A stretch of 64,000 nt of DNA from Thermostichus sp047462415 (lineage in GTDB: Bacteria > Cyanobacteriota > Cyanobacteriia > Thermostichales > Thermostichaceae). Below are positions 25,639-33,416 of the stretch, one piece after another. Where the stretch lies: assembly GCF_047462415.1 (NCBI RefSeq), contig NZ_JANSJE010000004.1, positions 1 to 64,000 of the forward strand, given 5' to 3'. Position 1 is the stretch's first letter; the number at the start of each line of letters is the position of its first letter. Under the pieces are notes generated by a model. That model was not told the DNA's origin, searched no databases, and worked only from the letters and a program-made list of their open reading frames with translations. The position numbers were made by a program, and so were the translations under genes.

Positions 25639-25920
25639 CTAGAGCAAGGCTCCACCAAACAAAGCGGCAAAATCCTCAAGCGTAAAGGGATCCTCTGGCG
25701 GCAGCTCCGGCGGTGGCTCAGGGCGCGGGCGGACGCCCGACCAATTGCAGCCGGCAAAAAACTGCCCTACCGACTGGGCCAAGAACAGGGGGGAGTCCGA
25801 CAGCGATTCTGGAGCGAAGGGAGCTTTGGCCAAGGGCCGGTTATCCCAGTTCAACCCCTGTAAAAACACCGCCAGCGGCTGGGTTAAGTCCAGATCGGTG
25901 TCTAGGTTGAGGGTGACCAT
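25639..25920 (-). CDS. Small cluster protein, hypothetical
   Basis: 93 residues starting at ATG 25920 (MVTLNLDTDLDLTQPLAVFL). The middle is GVRPRPEPPPELPPEDPF, proline-rich and acidic, and the end FTLEDFAALFGGALL is hydrophobic. I recognise no domain, but a short protein of this kind sits next to the V4R and ferredoxin genes in the comparable Synechocystis cluster. It lies 52 bases after the V4R gene at 25973 and is likely in the same transcript. Confidence 0.65.
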   Translation of the reverse strand: MVTLNLDTDLDLTQPLAVFLQGLNWDNRPLAKAPFAPESLSDSPLFLAQSVGQFFAGCNWSGVRPRPEPPPELPPEDPFTLEDFAALFGGALL

Positions 25921-25972
25921 GGGCGTTTCTCCAAAGTGGCGGGGGAAGGACTGCAAAAGCCACAGGCAGACC

Positions 25973-26656
25973 TCACAGTTGGTGCAAACGCTGCTCGATT
26001 TCGCGGGCGCTGGCCCCTTCGCTCACCCAGAAATTGGCGGCATCGATGCGCTCTTGCCCGCCCAGCAAAAACTTGCAATAGGTCTCCCCCATGGCGTAGC
26101 ACTGGATCTCGATGCAGGCCAGCTCGCGGGAAGTCATAGCAGAGAAAAATCCGGCAAATAGCCCGGCATAGAGGTGACAAACCGGCTTGCCCACATCGCC
26201 CAAGGTGCGGGCCACCAGCGAGTCAAACAGGTTGATGAATAGGAACCCTTTTTGTTTGGACTCGGTTTCCACCTCCCACTTGCCCCACCCTTGCGCCGTA
26301 AAAGGCCACCACCAGGTCTCCAGCAAAAACAGAAGGTTGGACTGCTTGACCCCAACTCCGTACTCCCGCTCATACCACTGGGAAAAATGCTGGGCATCGC
26401 GGCTGCCCCAGTCTCTGCCGATGGTGTACATCACCGCCGCAGAGGCATCGCCCACTTCCCGCTCTAGGCCCGCCTGCAGGCCGACAATGAAGTCTTCGCT
26501 GAGCAGCAGGTTTTGGGTGTTGTTCCAGTCGATGATCGTGCCTTGCTCTCGGTTAAAGCGGAAGAAATCGCGGTAGCTGTAGTGGGCGTGCTTGTCGCGG
26601 CCCACCGGCATGGTGACTGCGGGACGGGGATCCGGTCGAGTGGTAACGCTGGCCAT
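25973..26656 (-). CDS. V4R-domain protein (Slr0147-like)
   Basis: 227 residues. The V4R domain occupies about 150-215 (HLYAGLFAGFFSAMTSRELACIEIQCYAMGE followed by CKFLLGGQERI). The N-terminal part has many aromatic residues (HYSYRDFFRFNREQGTIIDW, FLLETWWWPFTAQGWGKWEV). The fold can bind small hydrophobic ligands, and homologues have been proposed to hold tetrapyrroles during photosystem II assembly. A GAGGAGAAAG ribosome site precedes ATG 26656. It lies 69 bases after the ferredoxin gene. Confidence 0.82.
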   Translation of the reverse strand: MASVTTRPDPRPAVTMPVGRDKHAHYSYRDFFRFNREQGTIIDWNNTQNLLLSEDFIVGLQAGLEREVGDASAAVMYTIGRDWGSRDAQHFSQWYEREYGVGVKQSNLLFLLETWWWPFTAQGWGKWEVETESKQKGFLFINLFDSLVARTLGDVGKPVCHLYAGLFAGFFSAMTSRELACIEIQCYAMGETYCKFLLGGQERIDAANFWVSEGASAREIEQRLHQL

Positions 26657-26725
26657 GGCTTTCTCCTCAACAAAACTGAGCCGTGATCCACTGCAGCAGG
26701 AACCCAAGCAGAGTGTTGGGATCCC

Positions 26726-27211
26726 TTAGGCCTCGCGGGTCTGGGCAAGGGTGCTGCCGATGATGCGGAAGTCTTCGTTTTCCAGTTGCTTGATCGTGGA
26801 ACGGGTGATGATCTTGCCCTCCTCCACCAAAACGCGCCCTGTTCGGGGGTGCAGCAAGTCTTGTTCGGCCCGCCGACCGATGAGCACCTCGATATCCTTC
26901 AGCGAGTTCACGTACATCCCCGGCGGCAGCTCCACCACCACCCCATCGGCCACCACCCGTGCCTGACAGGCCAAGCGGGAATTGCTGCGGGCGCTGGTGA
27001 TCGTCTCCAGGGTTTTGGCCTCGCGGGGGGTGATGGGGGTGAGGCTCTCCATCCCCTCCTTGACGTAGACATGACAGGTGGCGCAGAGGCCGCGGCCGTT
27101 ACATTCCTTTGAGACATGGAGCTCCTCCGACAAAATGGCCGACAGCAGGTTGCTGTAGGTATCCACCTCCGAGACACGGGATAGAGGATCTAGCCGGATT
27201 TGTTTCACCAT
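26726..27211 (-). CDS. 2Fe-2S ferredoxin with C-terminal extension (Slr0148-like)
   Basis: 161 residues. The plant-type 2Fe-2S domain has CNGRGLCATCHVYV and, about 40 residues later, the fourth ligand in SRLACQARV. The C-terminal 60 residues (GRRAEQDLLHPRTGRVLVEEGKIITRSTIKQLENEDFR) are an extension not found in photosynthetic PetF. It is the first gene of the V4R/phycobiliprotein-like cluster, so it may supply electrons for a redox step there. ATG 27211 is chosen; the frame opens earlier at 27283. Confidence 0.85.
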   Translation of the reverse strand: MVKQIRLDPLSRVSEVDTYSNLLSAILSEELHVSKECNGRGLCATCHVYVKEGMESLTPITPREAKTLETITSARSNSRLACQARVVADGVVVELPPGMYVNSLKDIEVLIGRRAEQDLLHPRTGRVLVEEGKIITRSTIKQLENEDFRIIGSTLAQTREA

Positions 27212-27668
27212 AGGTGGGATCCCCAACTTCAAGGCAGACAAAAACTCTGCCGGCAGATACGCCCTGCCGCAAAAGCAATACAAGCGAAAAATCAGTTCCT
27301 ACTCGTATTCTGGATTTTGGCCAGGCTGAGAGAATCAAAATGTCATAATCTTTAACTACGAATAAATACGGAAATTTTCTCCATGTAGAAAGCTGGAAAG
27401 TAGAATCACATAAACTCGAAAAAACTGGGGGCCTTCTTGTAAACATTTATCGCAAGCTTCCCCAGTTCAACTTATCGACAAGATAAATCTTGAGTAGGGC
27501 TTTTGCTCGATTGGATTTTGGGTTGGCATTGACAATTTTCGGATCTGGTTAATGCCGACTGTAAAAGTGTATCGAGCAACCCTATCTTCATTGTTTCTTT
27601 AAGTTGACCTCTTGTCTAATCGGTTTTTGTTCGCTTTTTGTCGGTCGCGTTGCTTGGGAGCTATCGCT
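27212..27668. other. Divergent control region of the photosystem cluster
   Basis: 457 bases between the ferredoxin gene (leftward) and the linker-domain gene (rightward), clearly AT-rich. It contains a hairpin AACTGGGG (27423-27430) / CCCCAGTT (27460-27467) with an inner CTTG/CAAG pair, a perfect small dyad TTATC-GACAA-GATAA (27472-27486), and a TTGACA box at about 27529 without a good -10 at the right distance. Promoters for both directions should lie here. Confidence 0.5.
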
Positions 27669-28181
27669 ATGGAACTACGCCAGCGGGATCCGCAAACGTT
27701 GCAAAACCTGTTGCGGGCTGCCTACCAACAGCTTTTGGAACGCCAGCCCTACCAGCACGAGAAGGCGGGAGAGCTGGAAAAAATCGAGCAGGACTTTCTG
27801 CGGGGTCGGATTGGGATCAAGCGGTTGGTTCGCCAAATTGGGGGATCCCGGCTCTACCGGCAGCTCTTTTTCAGTGCCGGCTGCAACACCCGCTGCGTGG
27901 AGCAGGGTTTTAAGCACTTTTTGGGGCGGGCCCCGGCCAGCAAGGAGGAGGTGGCCGCCTACCACGGCATCTTGCTCCACCAGGGCTTTCAAGCCATGGT
28001 CAATGCCTTTATCGACTCGGAGGAGTACCGCCACACCTTCGGCAACGACCAACTGCCCCACCCGCGGCAGCGGCTGAGCGGCTGCCCGCCTCTGGCCTAC
28101 CTGCTGACGGAGCAGATGCACCGGCGCCATGAGCTGGCGATGCAGGGATCCCCGCGGCTGCAGAGCTTGGCGGTGATGTAA
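27669..28181 (+). CDS. Phycobilisome linker-domain protein
   Basis: 170 residues that consist almost entirely of one phycobilisome linker domain (PF00427 type): LLRAAYQQLLERQPYQHEK, FLRGRIGIKRLVRQIG, and FKHFLGRAPASKEEV with FIDSEEYRHTFGND match CpcG and ApcE repeats. It lacks the long C-terminal region of rod linkers, so it is a stand-alone domain of unknown place in the antenna. ATG 27669 is used. It is divergent from the ferredoxin/V4R cluster and ends one base before the convergent ABC gene's stop codon. Confidence 0.8.
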   Translation: MELRQRDPQTLQNLLRAAYQQLLERQPYQHEKAGELEKIEQDFLRGRIGIKRLVRQIGGSRLYRQLFFSAGCNTRCVEQGFKHFLGRAPASKEEVAAYHGILLHQGFQAMVNAFIDSEEYRHTFGNDQLPHPRQRLSGCPPLAYLLTEQMHRRHELAMQGSPRLQSLAVM

Positions 28182-28182
28182 C

Positions 28183-29187
28183 TCAGGCGGCGGGAGCGGG
28201 AAGAAAGTCGAGGCTGTAGGCTTGGCGGGCATTCAGGCCAGCTTCGACGATTCCCAGGGCCACCATTTCCTGAAAATAGGTCTGCCAGCGCTGGTGGGTC
28301 ATGGCGCCGATCCCCAGGGTGGCCGCGTCGCCGGCAGTGAGGAGGCCGTAGTCTTTTAGGGCTTGGTGGGCATAGGCCAGAAGGGCCTCGCTCATGTTGG
28401 GGTTGTCTTGGCGGATGAGGCGGTTGCCGGGGCGGGGATCCTCCAGGTAGCTTTGCCAGCCCGCGATGGAGGCGGCCACAAATTTTCGCACCTCCTCCGG
28501 GTGCTGTTCGGCAAAGGGGCGGGTGGTCTCCAGCGTGGTGGCATAAGGGGAATAGCCGTAGTCGGCCAGCAGGAAGACAACAGGATCAAAGCCGCCCTCC
28601 TGGCGCACGCGGAAGGGCTCGGAGGTGACATAGCCCTGCTGGGCAGAGGATTTGTCCAGCAGGAAGGGGGCGAGGCTGAGGTTGTAGGGGCGCTTTTGCT
28701 CGTCGCTGAAGCCGAACTTGGCCCGCAAGAAAGGCCAGTAGGTGAGGTTGGCTCCCGGAGAGACCCAGATGGGCTTGCCCCGCAAGTCTTCCAGGCGCTC
28801 GATGCCCACGCCCGGATGGACCAAAAGACACTGGGGATCCTTCTGGAAAAAGGCGGCCACGGTGAGCACGGGGATCCCTGATTGCAAGGCCGCCAGGGCG
28901 TCGGGGCTGCCGCCGAGGACAAAGTCCGCTGCTCCTCCAGCCAGCAGTTGCAGCACGTTAACTGCCGTTCCCCCCATGCGGATTTCCACCTGCAGGCCGT
29001 AGTCGGCGTAGATACCCAGGGCCAGGGCCTGGTAGAAGCCGCCATGCTCCGCCTGAGCATACCAGTTGGTCACCAGGCGCAGGGGCCGGGATCTGGAGCG
29101 GCGGGATCCCGCTGCTGCTGTCACTAGAGCAGCTCCACTGGCTAGAAAGCGCCGTCGGGGCCAGAGCTCTGCGGTCACACTAGCCAT
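28183..29187 (-). CDS. NMT1/THI5-like ABC transporter substrate-binding protein
   Basis: 334 residues with a twin-arginine-like signal (RRRFLASGAALVTAAAG). The mature part RLVTNWYAQAEHGGFYQALALGIY and GGAADFVLGGSPDALAA match NMT1/THI5-like binding proteins, which serve pyrimidine (thiamine precursor), sulfonate or nitrate-type transporters. The NWYAQAEHGGFYQA sequence favours the pyrimidine/riboflavin-precursor branch, weakly. No permease or ATPase gene is adjacent, so partners must be elsewhere. Confidence 0.82.
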   Translation of the reverse strand: MASVTAELWPRRRFLASGAALVTAAAGSRRSRSRPLRLVTNWYAQAEHGGFYQALALGIYADYGLQVEIRMGGTAVNVLQLLAGGAADFVLGGSPDALAALQSGIPVLTVAAFFQKDPQCLLVHPGVGIERLEDLRGKPIWVSPGANLTYWPFLRAKFGFSDEQKRPYNLSLAPFLLDKSSAQQGYVTSEPFRVRQEGGFDPVVFLLADYGYSPYATTLETTRPFAEQHPEEVRKFVAASIAGWQSYLEDPRPGNRLIRQDNPNMSEALLAYAHQALKDYGLLTAGDAATLGIGAMTHQRWQTYFQEMVALGIVEAGLNARQAYSLDFLPAPAA

Positions 29188-29523
29188 GGGCAGGGATCCT
29201 CAGACTGCAACGCTTTCAGTATCTCGCAAGCAGGTGGTTTTTGCCTCAGCTTGGCCCAAATAGCCCCTAGCCGGATGTCGGTATCTCTCCTCTCCCATCC
29301 CTCACCCCCGGCCCCTCTCCCATCCCTCACCCCCGGCCCCTCTCCCAGAGGGAGAGGGGAGTTAGAGCGGCGCGTTCGCGACAGCGTTGCGGAGCAATAA
29401 CGACGTCAATGACGACGTAGAGAAACGCTTCGTTGCTATTTGAAATGACTACAGTTGCAAAGGGAGCGGGATCCCGCTTTTGCGGCAGGATCAACAGGTA
29501 GAGGGCAAGAGAAGGGGTGCGGC
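29188..29523. other. Intergenic region with composite repeat copy E
   Basis: 336 bases between two divergent genes. Nearly half is repeat copy E. I see no gene and no clear promoter for cobA-hemD. Confidence 0.6.
29293..29453. repeat. Composite repeat, copy E (reverse orientation)
   Basis: Reading on the minus strand it starts at 29453 with TAGTCATTTCAAATAGCAAC, continues through the module containing TTTCTCTACGTCGTCATTGA and GCGTTCGC-type sequence, and ends in the REP core (about 29340-29361) with its GGGGGTGAGGGATGGGAGAG tail repeated twice. This is the most complete copy together with H. Confidence 0.9.
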
Positions 29524-31023
29524 ATGGGCAAGGTGTATCTGGTGGGGGCGGGGCTGGGTGGGCGGGACGGCCTGACGCAAGGGGCGCTGGAGATCTTGCG
29601 GCGGGCTGAGGCCGTTTGGGTGGATGAGCTGGTGGACGAGCGCTTGTTGGCGGAGTTGCCCCCCCAGGCGCAGGCGTGGCGACGTTCCGAAGCAGCGAGC
29701 TTGCAGGAGGGCATCCGCTGGCTCATCCAGCGCTGCCGGGAAGGGAAGCAGGTGGTTCACCTCAAGGCGGGGGATCCCTTGATCTTTGGCCGTGCCCGCG
29801 AGGAGGTACAGGCCCTGCGGGAGGCGGGCTGCCCGTTTGAGATCTGGCCAGGCTTGTCGTCGGCCCTGGCCGGCCCTTTGTGGGCAGGGATCCCTCTGAC
29901 CGATAAGCACTTGAGCCGCGCCTTTGCCGTGCTGACCGCCCATGAGCTGGAGCCCCTGCCCTGGGGCGCTCTGGCCCAGTTGGATACGTTGGTGATCTTG
30001 ATGGGATCCCGGCAGCGGCAGCAGATTGCGGCCCAGTTGGTGGCAGCCGGGATCCCAGCCGAGCGAGCCGTAGCCTTGATCTGGGGGGCGGGGCAGGCGG
30101 AGCAGCAGGTTTGGGTGGGCACCCTGGCAGAGCTGCAACAGGGGGAAGGGTTGGAGCCAGAAAAGCTGCCTGGCCTGCTGGTGGTGGGCGAGGTGGTGCG
30201 GCTGCGGCAGGAGTTTTTGCCAGGGATCCCACCGTTACCGCCACCGGCTCCTTTGGCAGGCAAAACGGTGCTGGTCACCCGTTCCGAGGGGCAGTCGCCG
30301 GCTTGGCGCGAGCTGCTGCAGGCTCAGGGGGCGCGGGTGCTGGAAATGCCCGCCCTGGTCATCCAGCCGCCTACAAGCTGGGATCCCTTGGACGCAGCCA
30401 TTGCCGACCTGGAGAAATTCGATTGGCTGCTGCTGACTTCGGCCAACGGCGTGCAGGCTTTTTTCGAGCGGTTGCAGCAGCAGGGGCGAGACAGCCGGGC
30501 GCTCCACCCTGTGCGGGTGGCAGTGGTGGGATCCAAAACGGCGGCGGTACTGGCCCAGTACGGCATCCGCCCAGATTTGCTGCCCTCTGAGTTTGTGGCC
30601 GAGGCCCTGCTGCCCATTTGGCCGGAGCCAGTGCAGGGACAGCGCATCCTCTTTCCCCGCGTCGAATCCGGAGGACGGGAGGAGCTGGTGCAGGGGCTGC
30701 GGCAACGCGGAGCCGAGGTGGTGGAGGTGGCGGCCTACCAGTCGGCCTGTCCGGCAGCAGCGGATCCCCAAGTGCTCGAGGCCCTCAAAGAGCGCCAGGT
30801 GGATATCCTCACCTTTGCCAGCTCCAAAACCGTGCAGCATTTTGCCCATCTCCTGCGCCAGGCGGGGCTAGGCCCTGAAGTCTGGGATCCGCCCGTGCAG
30901 ATTGCGGCCATCGGCCCCAAAACGGCAGCAACCTGCAAGCAGATCTTGGGGCGGGTGGATGTTGAGGCGCAGGAGTACACCCTGGAAGGGCTGTTGGGAT
31001 CCCTCGTTCAGGCAGACGGTTAG
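29524..31023 (+). CDS. cobA-hemD: Uroporphyrinogen-III C-methyltransferase / uroporphyrinogen-III synthase fusion
   Basis: 499 residues joining two consecutive tetrapyrrole enzymes. Residues 1 to about 235 are the SAM-dependent methyltransferase (VYLVGAGLGGRDGLT, HLKAGDPLIFGR, GLSSALAGP) that makes precorrin-2. Residues about 250-499 are HemD (GKTVLVTRSEGQS, LLLTSANGVQAFFERL, FASSKTVQHF), which closes and flips the ring. The fusion channels uroporphyrinogen III to cobalamin and sirohaem. ATG 29524 begins exactly at the methyltransferase fold. It may be cotranscribed with menB 49 bases downstream. Confidence 0.93.
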   Translation: MGKVYLVGAGLGGRDGLTQGALEILRRAEAVWVDELVDERLLAELPPQAQAWRRSEAASLQEGIRWLIQRCREGKQVVHLKAGDPLIFGRAREEVQALREAGCPFEIWPGLSSALAGPLWAGIPLTDKHLSRAFAVLTAHELEPLPWGALAQLDTLVILMGSRQRQQIAAQLVAAGIPAERAVALIWGAGQAEQQVWVGTLAELQQGEGLEPEKLPGLLVVGEVVRLRQEFLPGIPPLPPPAPLAGKTVLVTRSEGQSPAWRELLQAQGARVLEMPALVIQPPTSWDPLDAAIADLEKFDWLLLTSANGVQAFFERLQQQGRDSRALHPVRVAVVGSKTAAVLAQYGIRPDLLPSEFVAEALLPIWPEPVQGQRILFPRVESGGREELVQGLRQRGAEVVEVAAYQSACPAAADPQVLEALKERQVDILTFASSKTVQHFAHLLRQAGLGPEVWDPPVQIAAIGPKTAATCKQILGRVDVEAQEYTLEGLLGSLVQADG

Positions 31024-31072
31024 CGCGGATAATGGGCAGGGATTGGCAAAGAAAAGGAACCCCCAAGACACC

Positions 31073-31897
31073 ATGTGGCAGACGGCCAAGCTCTACGAAG
31101 ACATCCTCTACGAAAAAACCGACGGCATCGCCAAGATCACCCTCAACCGGCCCCACAAACGCAATGCCTTCCGCCCCAAGACGGTTGCCGAGATGATCGA
31201 CGCCTTTCTGGATGCGCGGGAGGATCCTAATATTGGAGTCGTGCTCTTGACGGGCGCCGGGCCGCATACGGATGGAAAATATGCCTTTTGTGCCGGCGGG
31301 GATCAGAGCGTGCGGGGGGAGGCCGGCTACCTGGACGAGGCCGGGATCCCGCGTCTTAATGTCCTGGATCTGCAGCGCATCATCCGCTCCTTGCCCAAAG
31401 TGGTGATTGCGCTGGTGGCCGGCTACGCCATTGGCGGGGGCCATGTTTTGCATCTCGTCTGCGATCTAACCATTGCCGCCGACAACGCCATCTTTGGCCA
31501 GACCGGGCCGCGGGTGGGCAGCTTCGACGGCGGCTTTGGGGCCAGCTACCTGGCACGGGTGGTGGGGCAAAAAAAAGCGCGCGAAATCTGGTTTCTCTGC
31601 CGCCAGTACACAGCCGCACAGGCGTTGGAGATGGGCCTGGTCAATGCAGTGGTGCCCGTGGAGGAACTAGAGGCAGAAGGGATCCGCTGGGCGCGGGAGA
31701 TCCTCCAGCACAGCCCCTTGGCCATCCGCTGCCTCAAAGCAGCTTTCAACGCCGATTGCGACGGCCAGATGGGGCTGCAGGAGCTGGCCGGGGACGCGAC
31801 GCTGCTGTATTACATGACCGAGGAAGCTGCCGAGGGCAAACGCGCCTTCTTGGAGAAGCGCCCTCCCAACTTTCGCCAGTTTCCCTGGCGGCCCTAG
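31073..31897 (+). CDS. menB: 1,4-dihydroxy-2-naphthoyl-CoA synthase
   Basis: 274 residues of the crotonase fold. MenB closes the second ring of the phylloquinone (vitamin K1) precursor; phylloquinone is the A1 cofactor of photosystem I. Diagnostic sequence: GDQSVRG near residue 85, ALVAGYAIGGGHVLHLVCDLT, GPRVGSFDGGFGASYLARVVGQKKAREIW and the ending KRPPNFRQFPWRP. No other men gene is nearby. The dispersed repeat copy 2 begins 5 bases after the stop codon. Confidence 0.95.
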   Translation: MWQTAKLYEDILYEKTDGIAKITLNRPHKRNAFRPKTVAEMIDAFLDAREDPNIGVVLLTGAGPHTDGKYAFCAGGDQSVRGEAGYLDEAGIPRLNVLDLQRIIRSLPKVVIALVAGYAIGGGHVLHLVCDLTIAADNAIFGQTGPRVGSFDGGFGASYLARVVGQKKAREIWFLCRQYTAAQALEMGLVNAVVPVEELEAEGIRWAREILQHSPLAIRCLKAAFNADCDGQMGLQELAGDATLLYYMTEEAAEGKRAFLEKRPPNFRQFPWRP

Positions 31898-31901
31898 TTC
31901 T

Positions 31902-32143
31902 TTCCATGAATTCCACTTCCCCGCAGGGAAGCGACCGCCGAGATCCAGCAAAAGATTGACCAGGTCAGCGGAAAAATCAGGGTTTGAGGGTTGTCTCCGA
32001 CCCTGTCGCTGAATTTTGGGTATAAAGCTTTACAGAGATCCCGGTGCTGCTGTTGAGGTGGCCTGGGATGGGCTTCTGAGAGGTGGGCCAAGAGGGTCTT
32101 TCTAGGGATCCACGACATAGCTATCCTGGGAGAGGCGCTCGTT
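31902..32143. repeat. Dispersed repeat, copy 2, with vanW 3' remnant
   Basis: Partner of 16125-16467. A perfect 6-base hairpin CTTCCC/GGGAAG (31916-31931) near the left end could terminate menB. Read on the minus strand, the right end encodes NERLSQDSYVVDP and a stop, homologous to NKLLSQDRYVLDP at the end of the intact vanW-like protein. Homology stops at about 32143. Confidence 0.85.
32100..32143 (-). pseudogene. 3' remnant of a vanW-like gene
   Basis: About 13 codons plus stop (TAG at about 32102-32104) are all that remains. The changes relative to the intact copy (Arg to Ser, Leu to Val) are mild and in frame, so this looks like the end of a deleted paralogue or an old duplication. It cannot encode a functional product. 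Confidence 0.6.
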
Positions 32144-32172
32144 ACTACAAGCCACAACAGCGGCTGGGATCC

Positions 32173-32397
32173 CTAAGTTCCTGAGGATTTGCTGGGCGGG
32201 CTCTCTCTGGCTATCTCTTGTCTGCGCCGATCCCCAATGCCGCAGTCACCACAGCATTCCGGTCGCTTGAAGTCGTCCCAATGGATGCAAGCCCGGCAGC
32301 CCTTCAGCATTTCCGGCCAGCGCTCTCGAATCAACAGTTGCCGCAGCTTGACTTCCCGTGACTCCTGAAAGGGGTGTTGGAATTGGTCCATAGCCAT
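32173..32397 (-). CDS. Small cysteine-rich protein, hypothetical
   Basis: 74 residues with a compact cysteine cluster, CRACIHWDDFKRPECCGDCG, that could hold a zinc ion or an iron-sulfur cluster. The N-terminal part is charged and helical (ESREVKLRQLLIRERWPEML); the C-terminus is Arg/Ser-rich. I do not recognise a family. A TGGTATAAGAGC sequence about 40 bases upstream could contain a -10 box. Coding status is likely but not certain. Confidence 0.5.
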   Translation of the reverse strand: MAMDQFQHPFQESREVKLRQLLIRERWPEMLKGCRACIHWDDFKRPECCGDCGIGDRRRQEIARESPPSKSSGT

Positions 32398-32590
32398 TGG
32401 GGTTTCCCAGCTCTCTTAATCTGGTATAAGAGCAGATTTGAGTTTGAGTTCGAGAAATATTGGCATAGCTTAAGGTTTGGAATGGGCCCATCCTTCTTAC
32501 TGGTTCAGGATAGCTGAGATGAACCTATCTAATTTTGTCTGTCGCTTTGAGAAAAGATTTACCAAAAAATGTAAACAGGTTATATAAAAC

Positions 32591-33196
32591 TTAGCTCATT
32601 TTTTCTCCGCTTAAAACAAAAGTGGGATCCAGCGGCAGCAACATTTGAGTCCGACCGCGGTGTTCCAGACGGTTCACCGCCGATTGAATGACCTCCACAT
32701 GATGAGCCCGCACAGCAGCCAGACCGGCGGAGAGGCCGTAGAGCCCATCCAAAGAGTTGGTTGTCGCCACGATCCGTCCGTTGGGATTGAGATGGCTCCA
32801 GCAGGCTTCCAGGATCTCCCGTAGGGGATGGCCTCCCTCAATGCAGATGCGATCCGGTGCAGGAGAAAGGTGTTGCAAACAATCGGGGGCAGTACCTTGA
32901 ATCACTTGCACGTTGGTGAGGCCAAATTTCTCACAATTGCTCTCGATCAAGCTGACCACCTCTGCGTCTCGCTCGATGGCGATCACGCGAGCCTTGGGGC
33001 ACAGAACAGCCGCTTCAATGGCAATCGTGCCCGTTCCGGCGCCAATATCCCACAAGCAGTGGTTCTCTCCCAGGCGCAACTGGCTCAGCACCAACACGCG
33101 CACCTCGCGAGGGCTCATCGGGATCCCTGGAATGCGTTCAAAGGCAGAATCCGGGATCCCTGGGGTGCGGTAGGGCCAAGGGAAAGGGGTTGACAT
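32591..33196 (-). CDS. cbiT: Cobalt-precorrin-6B (C15)-methyltransferase, decarboxylating
   Basis: 201 residues. CbiT methylates C15 and removes the acetate carboxyl at C12 in corrin-ring synthesis. It opens with GIPDSAFERIPGIPMSPREVR, then the SAM-binding motif WDIGAGTGTIAIEAA, and ICIEGGHPLREILEACW. It is a stand-alone CbiT, not fused to CbiE. Corrin genes are scattered here (cobA-hemD, cbiT, cobM), as in other cyanobacteria. I saw no cobalamin riboswitch upstream. Confidence 0.9.
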   Translation of the reverse strand: MSTPFPWPYRTPGIPDSAFERIPGIPMSPREVRVLVLSQLRLGENHCLWDIGAGTGTIAIEAAVLCPKARVIAIERDAEVVSLIESNCEKFGLTNVQVIQGTAPDCLQHLSPAPDRICIEGGHPLREILEACWSHLNPNGRIVATTNSLDGLYGLSAGLAAVRAHHVEVIQSAVNRLEHRGRTQMLLPLDPTFVLSGEKMS

Positions 33197-33335
33197 TGCA
33201 AGGCACCGCTGCTGTGCATCTATCCCTCAGCATAGAGCGAATGCTCGACAGACCATCGCCGGTCTGAAAACACCTTCTGGATCCGATCAAGTTCTGGCCA
33301 TTTCCAAGAGCCATGAAACGGCTCGTTATGTCGAT

Positions 33336-33374
33336 CTCCCCTCTCCCTCTGGGAGAGGGGCTGGGGGTGAGGGA
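33336..33374. repeat. REP-like hairpin repeat, copy F
   Basis: A single, clean unit: palindrome CCCCTCTCCC-TCT-GGGAGAGGGG plus GCTGGGGGTGAGGG. It lies between the divergent-side end of a membrane protein gene and cbiT. Confidence 0.88.
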
Positions 33375-33416
33375 TGTAGCTCCCTTGGCTGGAGTAGATA
33401 ACGCTGGAAAAAGCTG

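Noticed and set aside
31894..32157. 87-residue minus frame across dispersed repeat copy 2
   Set aside because: It is in a different frame from the vanW remnant and only mirrors the repeat; the similar frame at 16130-16441 exists because both copies are the same DNA.
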